Shown here: one piece after another, positions 43,739 through 55,539 of the stretch
Numbering within the stretch: the stretch's first letter is position 1
Layout: each line of letters opens with the position of its first letter
NCBI GenBank assembly: GCA_028641055.1
Contig: CM054058.1
Coordinates: 81,032,392-81,096,391, forward strand
Origin: Alopecurus myosuroides
Lineage: Eukaryota > Streptophyta > Magnoliopsida > Poales > Poaceae
Direction of reading: 5' to 3'
Length of the DNA stretch: 64,000 bases
Translations under genes and position numbers: made by a program
The notes under the pieces: model-generated
The model's input: the letters and a program-made list of their open reading frames with translations, nothing else
Database searches by the model: none
Told to the model about the DNA's origin: nothing

Positions 43739-46700
43739 AGGACTGCCTGTAGGAAAACCTTACTGCTTGGTCGATGTCGAGTCTAGAGTTTATGAAAACT
43801 ACTTCGAAACCTCAAATGAGTTGTGAAACCCTTCTTAGGATTCTTTTTACTCCGTACCTGGTATCGCTCTAAACTCTGGGTCTTCTTACCTGTTTTGATT
43901 TGAAAAGTTTTTGCTAGCTCTTCGAGTCATTCAAAACCTAGGTGCCTTCTCTGGCAAGACGTTTTTACCCAAGTTGACCTAGTGTTAAAGTTTCTAGAGT
44001 CGTGTGTGTTCCACATTCCGTTATCTCTCGTTTCAACTGGGAGATTTCCTTTCCATTCTAATCTCTCAGAACAGTGTGGTTTCCACATTCTTCACATGTT
44101 TCAAAGTTCCAAATCATGAACCTCGAGATCTGCTTTCCATCTCGAATGTATCTATTATTCTCTGCTCAAGTTCTTCTGGAGCTATCGTTGTCTTTTGAAA
44201 GATACCTCGTGATTGCTAACTGTGGTGTCCTTTGTGGCAGTCCTATAGTAGTTACTCCTTTCTCTAAGTTTATAACCTTGGACTTGAACCGAAGGTCCCG
44301 GAATGTGCTGAATTGTGGTGAGTTGAATCGTGTGGTTTCTTAACTATCCGATGCTCACGCTATCAGTACAGGATGCTGACCTTTAACCCAAGTTCTGTTT
44401 CTTTGGATCCTGAGGAATCTGATCCACCTCAGGGTGGCTAGGTAATCTCAGCTCTCATAGCCGTAGGCTTTCTCTTGGAATCGAAAAGGATCACATCAAG
44501 AGTGATCATCCCGAATTCCACATCTTTGTTTTTATTTCAGTTATACCAGCTCTTCTGCATGGGTTTTACAAATGAGTATTACCCTGTGCTCTCAAACGTA
44601 ATCTCAGGATTCCCCCGAGCACGTTCTTATTTCTTTGTTGCTTCCAAACTTCGTCCGTTGTTTTGGACACCAAGTTGCGTATGTGTGTTGGATTCTTCCA
44701 ATGCAGTTCCTCTGGTGTTCCGTTAGAACGTTCCACCTTGGAATGTCAGGAGAAACAAACTCCAGAACCTCGTTCATCTCTAGGACCAGGTTAAAGTTTT
44801 GTAAATCGCAGATTAAAGAAGTTTCATCAGCTTCTATTCTGTTCTACCTCCGAGTATCACACTCTTTTATATCACGAGACTGTGTTAAGTTTCATGGCCT
44901 TATTGATGAAGTGATGCTATTACCGTCTTCACTCCCCCTTCATCCAAGCTTGAATGCTTGAGTATACTGGGTATGTGCTTGGATATGTGTATAAGATATT
45001 CTTAGCAACTTCTGTTGCTTTGGAAATTCTAAGAAACATCTGTATCCTTCTTAGCACTATTGGTCACCCGGTCTCTATTTAAAGTTAACCGTGTTACCAA
45101 ATCTGTTCATTCCGGTGCACATTCTTGATCAAAGAGTTAGGTTCATACCGAAGCTCTCATGATCATATCGGTTGCTCTGAAAAGCAAGTTTCCTTCCAAA
45201 CTTCGAGACATACCGGTAGGTTGTGGTATTCTGGTTGTCTTTCCAGAAGTATCACCAGGTTTCTCACCTGACCGTAATGTCCAAGCAAGGGGTAGTTTGA
45301 ACCACTCCTTTCTCCAAGAAACAATGCTGGATATCCTGGACTAGTTGGTTGAGCTTAAACAACAACTTGGAGAGTTGAAAGACAAAAGCTCATCCTAACT
45401 TGTTCCTTTGTTAAGGGATGTCTAGTTTCCTCTGTGTTGAAGAAGGATAGTATCTCCTTAGTGGACATGCTATCATTCTACCTTGATTTGATTTGGGCTA
45501 TCGTCATATCAAGTTCAGATTCAAGGACTATCCTAACGGTGTTTTCACTCATGGTGTTTGCCCGAGTACACCTTCATGTCCTCTAGTCTGGCCAATATTT
45601 TGCCTTGTTCATGTACCATATGAACCCCTCTGCTTGGAGTATCGTGATATGGTGTTGTCGAGCCCATCGATGACATTCCTATTTTCTCCAAGTTGCAAAA
45701 GGTTCATGTTGAACACTTGGCATTAATGTTGGAAACTTTTGAGAACCAACTATGTGTTATCACGAAGTTGTGTTCTAGATGTTCGAAGTGACTTTCTCTG
45801 GTTCATGTGCTTTTGGTGAAAGTTGTCTCCGTGGATTCGAGTAAATTTTTCTTGTTCCTTCGGGAATAATCCCAAGTCGGTTATGCATGTGTGGACTACT
45901 CTTGAGATGGTTTGTTTTTACCTCCATTCATTTAAAGAAGTTTGCATCCACGCTAAGCCACTGACTGATTACCCGTGAAAGAGAAGAAGTTTAAGAACTT
46001 CGTCATCTTCGCAATCATCTTCCCAACAAGGACTCTGATGTGTTTCATCGCAAGCAGTCCATGTAGGTGCAACCGTCTTCCACAAGTTGCTAATACATGA
46101 GTTCTGCGATCTCGCTCATCTTCTTGAGCTTGGCATCATAGTCCATGTCTTGAGAATCTAGTAAATGTGTCCCGTTGATAACCGGTGCAACCTCTTAACA
46201 AACATATCGAGTCTGAGTTATTCAACCCACTAACCAGAGCTGAATCTCAAGCAGCAACGATGGTTGGTGTTTTCTCAAGAGTATTGAATCAGGTCTTTTC
46301 AAAATCCGGCATGCTTGATGTTGTGGTTGACACAATTAGCCGGAAGGCCTAATGTCATATCTCTTTGCATCCGTAAGAACAACCACTCCCCGTGAGGATT
46401 TCTGTGATGCTTATTCTAGAATTCTTCCTCATTGTTCTTTTGAACCGAAGTTTGACCTTCATTTGATGACCTTTTGAAGGCTTGTTAAGAACCTGCTGTT
46501 GGTATCTAAAACATCAAGGATAACCTGGAAGTTGATCTTTCCAATATCTCTCAGTTGATCCTCCAAACCTTTCTTTTTGTGGGAACAAGTTCATCCTGAG
46601 AACCATCTATTGGTGTTTCGTAACCGCCGTTGATTAGTTCCCTTCTTCAACTTGTTTGTACCTGAAGTTCTGTTCATCTCACACATTGTGTGAATTTGTC

Positions 46701-47490
46701 AGTCACTTTAGCCATGGGATCTTAACCATGTGGTAAATGTATTGCTACGTCAAAACCACCATAGGAAAGAGATTCCTTATTCTTTCTGGTGTTTCAATCC
46801 TCGTTGGTTAACCAGCCTTAAGATGAGACCAAGAGTTCCTCCTCCACTACGGTGTTTCAACATCCTTTGGTTACTCATCTTCGGTCGTGAAGTAACATTC
46901 CTACCTTTGACAAAGTTCTCGACAAAGTTTTGATGGAGTGAAAGTTCCGCCATCTTTCATGTCCACTCCGAAGAGTGAACATGATCTTGTATCAAATTTT
47001 CTTCGACGCACGATTACAGTGTTTTCTCGTGTTCTCCCTCGTCTACGGATATTATATTGTGGTATCCAAGACCATCCTTTTCATCTTGGTTATCTGTTTG
47101 AAGAAAACCTCGGTTTCACAAGTTGTTCAACCTTTCTTTCCCAAAAGGATTTAAAGTCTTGTGCAAAGCTCATATTCTAAATCCTTTCAAGACCAATCGC
47201 CCGAACACTTGAAACCTTCTCTTATTCCCTCCGTTACCTTGAGGTGTTTCATGCCTGATAACTCAACAGTTCTTTACGAACATTCTTGTCATGAGTTGCC
47301 CATGGGTTACTCGATCTTCGTGAAGATCATTTCCTAAGAGTTTCCCTCTCACCTAAGGTGTAGCCGTTGGTATCTTCGCAAGTGCTACGGATCAATCTCT
47401 TCAAGAAGAGAACCGTAAGGTTCGAGAAGATCGTTCAAAACCGGTGTTCCTTCTTTCTTCTCCTTTGGGAATCTCGGGACGAGATTCTTG
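43739..47490 (+). pseudogene. Internal region of the LARD-like element with a relic gypsy pol
   Basis: No long frame survives; the best are about 110 codons. At about 45475-45570 a faint reverse transcriptase track is visible (G.R.IK.R..D.P...F.T.. followed by tatggt-like phrases). At about 45660-45760 a diverged DD.L.FS...EEHVEHL...LE.....QL...K.C-like track can be read across frames. So the interior derives from a gypsy pol gene that has decayed far beyond function, in contrast to the almost identical LTRs. Confidence 0.5.
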
Positions 47491-47505
47491 TAAGGGGGGT
47501 AGATT

Positions 47506-50500
47506 TGTAACATCCCAAATTTGAGCTACCTTAAGGTGTGTGGTGTGTGTTCATCTCATACATGCATCAAACAAAAATTCAAATCATGTTTGAACCAATT
47601 TAAAACTTGAATTCAAATGGTTTGAGAAATTTTCCAGCAAATAGTACTTAAAATGGGTTTCAAAATCTTGTTCTGAAAAGTATTCCAGTTTCACCAAAGC
47701 AATACATGGTGAGGTTGGAAATTTCATAAGCTTTCCAAATATCATTTTTGCCAAATTTTTACTTTGCGAAAAGGCCCTCAAAAGTTGTTTCCAGTTCTGT
47801 TTTTAAAAGAGAGAAGGACCTCTTTGTGGTTTCTGAAACTTTTCAGGGGGTTTTCGCAAGTAGGGATTTTGTCTTCTTCCACCTCTAGCCAGGCAGGCAA
47901 GCTCCTCGCTGGAGGGCTGCTGCCACGTCCTGCTCCCTCTCCCGACGCAGATAGACGCGAGGAGGCGTCCAGGACCAGCTCAACCTCGCAGAACCCCCCC
48001 ACCTCGAGCTCTCTCTCTGCTCCTCTCTATACGAACCCAAACCCTAACCGCCCCTATGACCGCCACCGTGCGCCCATCTCCGGCCATCCCCGGCCGAACG
48101 GAGACCACCAGGAGGAGCTCCTCGACCTCCTCTACCTTCCCCTCCAAGCTCGCTCGCCGGAATGGCCTCACCACGACGAATTTCGCCGTCTCCCCCGAGT
48201 TCGGCCGCCGGCATCCTCCTCACGCCGCCGTCGATTTCGCACACCTCTGCCGACTCCGACCACTCCCTCTGCTTCATGGCAGTGCGGTGAGCCTCCCCAT
48301 GCCTCCCAACACCTCGCTCTCCCTCTGGTTCGTCCCAGCACCGAGCACCGTCGTCCGCCGCCGCGGTTCCTCGTCGCCGGCGAGCGCTCGGTGACCACAC
48401 GAAGGAGGCGCGGCCACCAATACGTCCGCCTTGGTCTCCTCTTTCCGATGCCCCAGTTGGTTCCGTCCAATTTGCGACGGATCGACCAATCGCTTCCACA
48501 GCAGGGCCTCTGTGCCATTGATGACGTCACCCCGACGTCATCATGACATAATAATCATGTTTTGTCTGTTTGCAGAAAATGTTTAATAAAAACAGAAAAA
48601 TGATTAATTCTAATATATTAATAACTTCTATTCTGTTTATCAGAAAAATACAATAAAGATATGGAGATGATCAGAAAAATGAGCTCTACCCAAAAATGTC
48701 ATTTTCACACATTTTTGAGAAAGTCCAAAAATGACCATTTATTTAATATTCTTTAATCATTTAAAATAGAAAAATAAGTTTTTGTTCACCAAAATTAGAA
48801 AATTAAAAGTTATATACCAAAATGCTCAAAATGACAAATACAACATGTTTATGATGTTTTCAACCTCATTTGAGCAACTAAAATGGTACTCGCTTTCAGA
48901 ATCGCCCGAAACCCCCTCTGAGGTCTATTTCGGGTAAATATCAGTAAAACTTCTTAACTGACATACGAACCCTAGCAACCCAACGAACATGTTTAGGATT
49001 TTATTTCAGTGCATCAATTTGCTCATGCATACATATTGCGCATTGCATCGATGCCATGGTTGATTGTTCTTCTTTGTTTCGGTGTTTGTTTCCCCCTCGG
49101 TAGAACGTGACTCCGAAGAGAAGGCCATCAACTCCAACGACGAATACTTGATCTTAACCGACAAGTCAAGCACTTATTCCTGAAGACTTTATCTGGTTTT
49201 TTTTATAACCAAGGCAAGCATAACCTCTTATCTGCTCATATATGCTTTCGAACAACATTTGATCTCGTACTTTGCATTCGGTTCCAAAGTATTTGATGCT
49301 ACTAGATATAGTTCACCTATATACTGCATTGCCTCAATATCCTGATCCACTGCTACTAGCCGCCATAGATTTGCTTGTGCGCATCGCCAAAGCCTCATAT
49401 CTGCTTCGCTTAGCTTTACATGTTTGTTACCTCTGCTCCATCCGGTTGATGAATCAGAGCTGCGATAACCTATAATGATATGATGACGAGGTGAGATGAG
49501 CGATGTGTGGTTAACTTGACTAAGGCGAGGACGGGAGGCCACTTGGGAAGTGGTTCTTGGTTCCGTACTTGCCAACCCTAGGAGTAAGGTCTCGCCGTGG
49601 AAACCAAGACTGAGCGTGCAACCACACGCGAGGCCTAACAGACCGCGCTCGACTAACTAACTTGTTTGGTTCTATCCGTGAGTCACGTAGTTTGGGATTT
49701 CCATCTGCGTGTGAGTCAAAAACCTTTTGGAGGTGTTTAGGGCGTGACCGGGGCAAGTGATGGACGTACACGGATCTTGTTCCCGACTCACAGAACAGGT
49801 GCCGTCAGGAGGTGGCCAACTCCCTGTTGACGGGGTGGCCCTGTTTGGGTTGACTCATGGATAGGGCTCGACAAGGTAAAGGTCGTGGCCAACCACCCTC
49901 TGCCGCGCTACATGGACGAGCGTACATGTGGCGTTAAGAGTCGGATGGTACGTGTGGGTAAAGTGTACCACCCTGCAGGGATAAATCTTTCGGAAAGCCG
50001 TGTCCATGGTTAAGGACGACTTGGTGAAAGCCACGAGGTCATAGATAACTTGAACGTGACGTAAAAGATGTTGACAAGGCATGGAGGCAATAGATGAAGG
50101 GTGCCTCCCCGGAGATGCCGGGAGGGGTGATCCTTGTAGCATGTGAGGTGCTGGGAATGATGTTGGTGGATAAAAGAACGATGATATCAGTAGTGAGTTT
50201 CTCATCTGTTTTGAAAACCTTCTATTAAACGTGTTATTCCTTCCTCAATTTGCAAAACAAAGATTGCTTTACGCAAATCAGCCTCCATAAAACCCTTTCT
50301 AAAGTTAGCAGATATATAATAGGTTAATTAAGTCTTGTTGAGTACATCCCGTACTCAGGTTTGCTTAATTTGGTTCAGGTGAAGATCTCACATCGATGAT
50401 GAGTCAACGTGGACGTCGACGAGTAGTTTGGGGTTCCCAGGTAGCAGCCTGGAATCTATGGGCTGGGACGTCGCCTTATGTTGCGGCCTCTTAGGCCTTT

Positions 50501-51056
50501 TTGGTTCTTGTTGATTAGCAACATAATTTGCCTTCCGTTGTCTGATGTAATGTTGGGTCATGTGACCTCTGCTTGTAAGCTACTCTAGTAACATCTGTTT
50601 AATAAAGCTTCGTGTCTAGAGTACTGCTTTGATCGGTTGTTGGTTTCGAGCTCACTGTTATACAGTTTTGGCTATGCCTGCATAGTTGTCGCAGTCGAGG
50701 GGTTGTGGAGCCGATGATCCATGTCCGAGCCCGCCTGTCGATGTGATCGGCCTGGGGCGAGGTAACCCCAGTAACCCTCGATTGTTGTTGCACTTTCTGG
50801 ACACATAGCATCTCTGTATAGCCTTGGTCCCGTTTCCTTCAGTTTCTTTCGATTCGTGGACGCTTTGATATGCATAGTTGGTTATGACTAGCATGGATAC
50901 AAGGAGTAGTAGACTGGGGATCCGGACTACGTGCCGATGAATCCAGTCTGCCTGCCGTTGTTTGTTGCGGCCGGGGCTGGTAACCCTGAAGCCCTTGTGA
51001 GTCCATGGCTAGGAGCACATAACAGTATGTATATCTCTGGGTCCGGGGTCGTGACA
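47506..51056 (+). repeat. 3' LTR of the LARD-like element (3551 bp)
   Basis: Same ends and length as the 5' LTR, preceded by the polypurine tract. The 260-codon frame at 47764-48546 corresponds to 40429-41211. It ends GTGACA at 51056 against the ACCAT duplication. Confidence 0.9.
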
Positions 51057-52327
51057 ACCATGTCCAGCTCTCCTCGGACTCTGTCTTCAGCACACCGTAG
51101 GCAACTGGAAAAACAAAACTGTGTGCATCAACTGCACAAGCTGCTACTAGCTGGCCTTTAAACCTCCCTGTGAGAAAAGTAGCATCAATAGACAAATAAG
51201 GCCTGCAGCCTACCAAAAAACCCATTTTGCAAGCTTCAAAGCACACAAAAACCCTCCTAAAGCATTGCTTGGTCCTTGTCACTTTCTTCAATGTGTAATC
51301 CTGGGCGTGGTGATCAATTTCAACAACACTGCCTGGGCTTGCCCTCTCCACTTCAGCTTTGAATGCATACAACAACTGAAAACTTTCATTCCAGTTACCA
51401 TGGATAGATTCCAATGCTTTGTTTTTACCAGTGAACAGCCTCATGTATAGTAAATCTATCTTGAACTTGTCTTTCATGTTTTTCTGCAATTCCTTTGCAC
51501 TCACTTGGTGGTTTTCTTCCACCCATCTTTTTACTTCATCCGCCACCCATCTTGACTTGGCTCTGCTGATTGTTTGCTTCCTAAGGGTTGATTCTTCACA
51601 TGTGTGGGGAAAAGGGTTCACTTTGATCTGAACATTGGTGCTGCCACGCATTTTAGATGCGTGCATCCTCCATTGACAATCTTCAGACACACAGTGCACG
51701 GTGTAGCGCCTTTTATCGCTCTTGTCAACTACAAAGGCACGTTCTACCGTCATGCAGTACGTCACAAGTGCATTTCTACACTCAGCCATGGAAGAAAAAA
51801 ATGCAACCTTCTGCCATAAGAGGGTTCGCAGGGTTCCATTCAAAAGGTGTCTGGTCTTCCTCTTCTTCATCGTCACTGTCAGACTGATATTGGATTTCAA
51901 CCCGAGGTGTCTGTCTTAAATTCCTAATAACATCAGGATATAGCCTCTCTTAATCATCCGCAGACATGCAGGCATCCTCCTCCACAGCGACATGAACCCT
52001 TTTCCCAGTGCCCACACTTGTCGAGCCACCACGTCGAGCTGGTTTTGAACTGTTCTGGCTGGAGTTGGCAGTACGACGTGATGGTCCTGCCACAAAAGAT
52101 GAACCCGCCACAACTGCCGGCACAACCACATCATTTTGTAGCTTCACATTAAAATTCTCTGCCTCCTTATGCTTAGCAAACATGGTAGCGAGCTCTTCAT
52201 CATTACTAATTTTGATCCAATCTTTTCCCCCATCAAAGTATCTAAATTCCACTTCATCATGCAAACCCCAAGGATATGGGCTGCAAACTATCTCCCCAAA
52301 TTGTGTGAAACTCCAGTTACAATCCAT

Positions 52328-53085
52328 TGGGACCGAATAACTGAAACCTCCTTGCTATTTCTTCTTACTGTCTGCATCGACGATGTATCGCTCTCTTCTA
52401 ACGTGCACCAAGAAAGCAAACCGCAACTCCATCCTAACCCACGAAAACAGAGACGCAATCAGCTGCAAATCAATGGCATCCGTGTCTAATCGATAATTCA
52501 AAGCTCAGTACTTACCCAATGGGAAGCCAATCGTGGACGCGGCGTGTCTCCGTTCCCACGGCGCGGCCGCTCTCCATTTCATTCCTATCCATTTCGTCGA
52601 GCAGGTGGCGGGCAGAGTGGTGGAACGAGCGCCCCACCAGCGGCGTCGCAGGACGGTCCCGGCGGTGAAGCAGGTGGCCACTCGGAACGTCCGCGGCGGT
52701 GCAGGTGGTGCAGGTGGTACAGGTGGTGCTGGCGGCGCAAATGCGTGCTGCTGGCTGCGACACAGGTGGCGGCGGCGCGCTGGCTGAGGAAGGTGGCGGC
52801 GGAGCAGGTGGTGGTGGTGCCGCAGGTGCTCGTGGCGCAGCAGGGGGTGGTGCGGAGGTGGCGGCGGCGAGAGGGGCAGCACACGACGGCGGGGCAACCA
52901 AATTGGGCGGCAGCGCACGACGGTTGTGGCGGGAAGCTCGGGTGTGGACTATTCAGATTAGTCAACTAACTGCCCGGTCCCACCTGTAAGCTCCGGACGG
53001 TTTCAGCGAACTGGCAGTCCCACGCGGACCCACTTCGCGAAACGGAGCCTGACTCCTCCGGGCCCACTTCGACTAACGGATTCGA
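52328..53085 (-). other. 5' region of the MULE transposase gene with a GC-rich leader
   Basis: On the minus strand, a probable splice acceptor (ggtttcag at about 52340) lies just before the ATG at 52327. It implies an upstream non-coding exon in the GC-rich stretch 52505-52990. That stretch has overlapping open frames on both strands, built from ggtggtgcaggtgg-type repeats. I read these as composition-driven rather than genes. Confidence 0.4.
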
Positions 53086-53214
53086 CTCCAAACTTACTGT
53101 TCCAGCCTCTCCATAGTAGTTGCGCACAGAGTAGGGGCAAAACTGAGGTCAATTCGGCACTAGGGGTAAAACTGAGCACAAGTGGTCCGCTGTGGGCAAT
53201 TCGATAAAAAGCCC
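53086..53214 (-). repeat. Right terminal inverted repeat of the MULE
   Basis: The complement begins GGGCTTTTTATCGAATT and contains ctcagttttacccctagtgc followed by cgaattgacctcagttttgc, pairing with 34512-34552 at the left end. It abuts the TAGCATAAA duplication. Confidence 0.7.
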
Positions 53215-53223
53215 TAGCATAAA

Positions 53224-54354
53224 ACCACCACTTTACTATAAAATGTTCGAAAAACCACCACTATACGATTGAATCGCAAAAAACCACCCGTCTACGACTG
53301 ACAGTTTGCAATCCGGACAAATCGCGAATTGAACATGGATTTACGTTAGAACTGACTGGTGGGACCAACGGCGGACGCTGACGTGGCAATAGGCGGACAC
53401 CACTTTGATGATGTGGCACTACGACGTTGTGGGACCCATATGTCATTGACACAATAATTACAGCTACAGAAAATATTTTAAAAAAAATCTTTTTAAAAAT
53501 CGAATTTATTTTTTTAAAAATGTGCGACCCGTGCAAATATCGGGAAAATAAAAAAATAGAAAAATGTTTTAGAAAATTCCGAAAAAAATCACAGGCAAAG
53601 ATTAGTATGGTTCATATATCCGTGCAAATTTTTGCAACGAAATGACTTTCCTGCTGGGCTGTGTAAAAAAGACAAATTTACAGATCTAGACTGTGAATCG
53701 CGTGCAAATTTTCGGGAAAATAAAAAAAATGTAAAAATGATTAAAAAAATTTCGAAAAAAATCATAGGAAAATATGCGTATGGTTCTTATAGCCGTGCAA
53801 ATTTTCATACCGAAATAACTTTTTGTACTGGCCTGTGCAAAAAAGAAAAAATTTGCACGCGATTCGGAGTCTAGATCTGTAAATTTGTCTATTTTGCACA
53901 GGCTGGCAGAAAAGTCATTGAGATGCAAAAGTTTACACGGATATGCGAAACATACTAATCTTTGCCTGTGATTTTTTTCGGAATTTTCTAAACATTTTTT
54001 ATTTTTTTTATTTTCACGAAATTTGCACGCGGCGCACATTTTTGAAAAAATAAATTCGATTTTTTTTAAAAAAAGATTTTGTTTTTAGTTATTTTGTAGC
54101 TGTAATTATTGTGTCCGTGACATGTGGGTCCCACAACGTCGTAGTGCCACGTCATCAATGCTGTGTCCGTCCCTTGCCACGTCAGCGTCCGCCGTGGGTC
54201 CCACCGGTCAGAAACGTTGCAATCGATATTCAATTCCCGATTTGTCCGAATTGCAAACTGTCAGTATTAGACTGGTGGTTTTTTGCGATTCAATCGTATA
54301 GTGGTGGTTTTTCGAACATTTTGTAGTAAAGTGGTGGTTTTATGCTAAATACTC
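53224..54354. repeat. Long inverted-repeat body of the foldback element
   Basis: The left arm (from 53224, plus 34456-34471) and the right arm (to 54354) are complementary for several hundred bases. Examples are ccaccactatacgattgaat against its inverse at about 54285, and gtggcactacgacgttgtgg against its inverse at about 54135. The transcript would fold into one long hairpin. No coding sequence. Confidence 0.85.
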
Positions 54355-54363
54355 ATGCCTTTC

Positions 54364-55461
54364 TGTTGCCTTGTTTGGAATTTTCTCCATCATTTCATCA
54401 GTCTCAGCCGTAAACCATATTCGGGAATTCTACAGGTAATTCTTTCATGGATCATGCTACATACGTGCCACAAATGTTTTGGTCACTCATTGTGTTCATT
54501 GTGAGACACTGTGGTTGCCTCCCATGAGCCGTGTTCAGTTTCATGTGCTGGTGGCGCAGATTGATTGCCAGTTTGGTCGCCTGTTTGTTCTCGATAGCTA
54601 GTTTGATCTCCTTTTCGAGCGAGCTTCAGCACAGACCATTTCGATTACTGAAATCAAAATTGTGTAACAATATAGTTACAGAGCAAGCTGAAGATGCTCT
54701 CCCATCATTTGTTACCGCAGGGGCAAATTGCTCAGGTACTCAAATTAAGGATACTCAACAGCCAAATTTTCTGCTGCATGACTCTTTTGGACTGCCTTGT
54801 TACCTTTTACACCAAGTAAGTGTCGGTAGGTGTCGTCGTCGTCAGTAACAGCATTTTTGTGCCCTGTTTACTTATCAGCATTTTTGGAGTGCCTTGTTTT
54901 CTAGACGGGTTTGGGAGATTCAGATGCTTACCTATTCTTGCTAGACTAGCCGGCGATCAATTGAACAACGGGTACATCCACAGCTATCATTGTACATCTA
55001 TAAATTCTTCACCACAGACTGCTGCATAATTCTTCTTCACAAGTGGTTGAGTTGTGTACCTAAAGTTTACCATTCAGCAACGGTTTTAGACTTTCTAAAA
55101 TTGTGACATCAGTTTAGCTTGGTTTGGCCCGGAGGGTTCAGGTTGGGGAGGCCCTGGAGGGTGGGTAGGCTCTGGTTCCACCGGGCGGGTCTGGGTTTCC
55201 TGGTGGCCCTTGTCCTGGTTCTTGGGAGGCTGGGTTTGGTAGCTTCTTCTATACTGGTAAGGTGCAATCCTCAGCCAAATGGCGGACATTCGAAGTTTGC
55301 ATTGTGCCATTGGGATCATCATGTCATTCAGTTAGCTTACCAATTTTTTTTCCCTTTCTATAAAACTGTCCACTCACTTGCTGGACGCCGGTTCAGGAGT
55401 CAAATGTAAAAATTTCAGCACTGTCTCAAAGTTCAGTACACCACCGATGAATCATATACTA
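54364..55461 (+). repeat. F-box 3' flank continued to the right of the TE nest
   Basis: Non-coding segmental-duplication sequence. 54500-54570 pairs with about 25590-25660; 54640-54810 with 3240-3470; 55135-55350 with 19970-20160; 55400-55460 with 26195-26245. Frames such as 55119-55409 are chance frames within it. Confidence 0.55.
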
Positions 55462-55539
55462 CTCCCTCCATTCCGCAATGTAAGACTTCGCAAGCTAGTT
55501 TAGTTTTCTAAAAACGCTTACATTATAAAATAGAGGTAG
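55462..55539. mobile_element. Stowaway-type MITE (about 78 bp)
   Basis: Flanked by TA. Starts CTCCCTCCATTCCGC and ends TAGAGGTAG (decayed inverse). The duplicated segment at about 26236-26265 lacks it, so the insertion post-dates the segmental duplication. Confidence 0.75.

Larger units (their letters stand above)
40171..51056 (+). mobile_element. LARD-like LTR retrotransposon (10.9 kb) inserted in the MULE transposase
   Basis: Two LTRs of exactly 3551 bp flank a 3784-bp internal region without open coding sequence. The 5-bp duplication ACCAT is perfect (40166-40170 and 51057-51061). Primer site TGGTATCAGAGC at 43727-43738; polypurine tract taaggggggtaga at 47491-47503. TGTAACATCCCAAATTT is the start of a group of Triticeae Tekay/Del-type gypsy LTRs. 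Large LTRs plus a non-coding interior match the LARD concept. It was moved by proteins from another element. Confidence 0.85.
39191..52327 (-). pseudogene. MuDR/MURA-type transposase of the MULE, split and decayed
   Basis: Read on the minus strand from 52327. An N-terminal region (YPWGLHDEVEFRYFDGG, DEELATMFAKHKEAENFNVK) is typical of grass MuDR proteins. An in-frame TAA follows DACMSADD at about 51950, and a one-base excess in a T run at about 51807 shifts the frame. The MuDR DNA-binding domain follows (FFSSMAECRNALVTYCM ... NPFPHTCEEST), then the MULE catalytic domain (YLSIDATFLTGRFKGQLVAA). At 51062 the LARD element interrupts, and the frame resumes exactly at 40165 (SWTW / FLQNLRWAIGHP, then HTDACKGLEVAVDNVFPG). 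After RKHNYCDNV a large segment that should hold the SWIM finger is missing. A CCHC knuckle (CTSCGGTGHFGKYC), an acidic repeat tail, an intron (about 39338-39411) and a basic last exon (TKRRRPEG, stop 39191-39193) complete it. It cannot be functional. Confidence 0.75.
34472..53214 (-). mobile_element. Mutator-like element (MULE), 18.7 kb including a nested LTR element
   Basis: Both ends begin GGG and share, in inverted orientation, a core around cctagcgccgaatcgacct flanked on both sides by cctcagttttgcc. The 9-bp duplication TAGCATAAA (34463-34471 and 53215-53223) is perfect. Without the nested retroelement the MULE is about 7.85 kb. It carries, on the minus strand, a MuDR-type transposase gene and a small charged coiled-coil gene, and on the plus strand a GRF-zinc-finger gene close to the left end. 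It was inserted 16 bp inside the end of the foldback element. Confidence 0.85.
34456..54354. mobile_element. Foldback Mutator-type element (1147 bp net) split by the Mutator-like element
   Basis: The left end GAGTATTTAGCATAAA (34456-34471) continues, after an 18.7-kb insertion, at 53224 (accaccactttac). The right end at 54354 is the inverted copy. The two arms match nearly to the centre (about 53700-53870), so the whole element is one long imperfect inverted repeat. The 9-bp duplication ATGCCTTTC (34447-34455 and 54355-54363) is perfect and indicates Mutator-type transposition. It has no coding capacity. Confidence 0.85.

Noticed and set aside
50839..51900. 353-aa frame as a complete protein
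   Set aside because: The last roughly 70 residues are translated LTR; the real transposase continues at 40165.
52505..52989. Several 90-140-aa frames in GC-rich DNA near the MULE right end
   Set aside because: Frames are open on both strands because of ggtggtgca-type repeats. No domain is recognisable.
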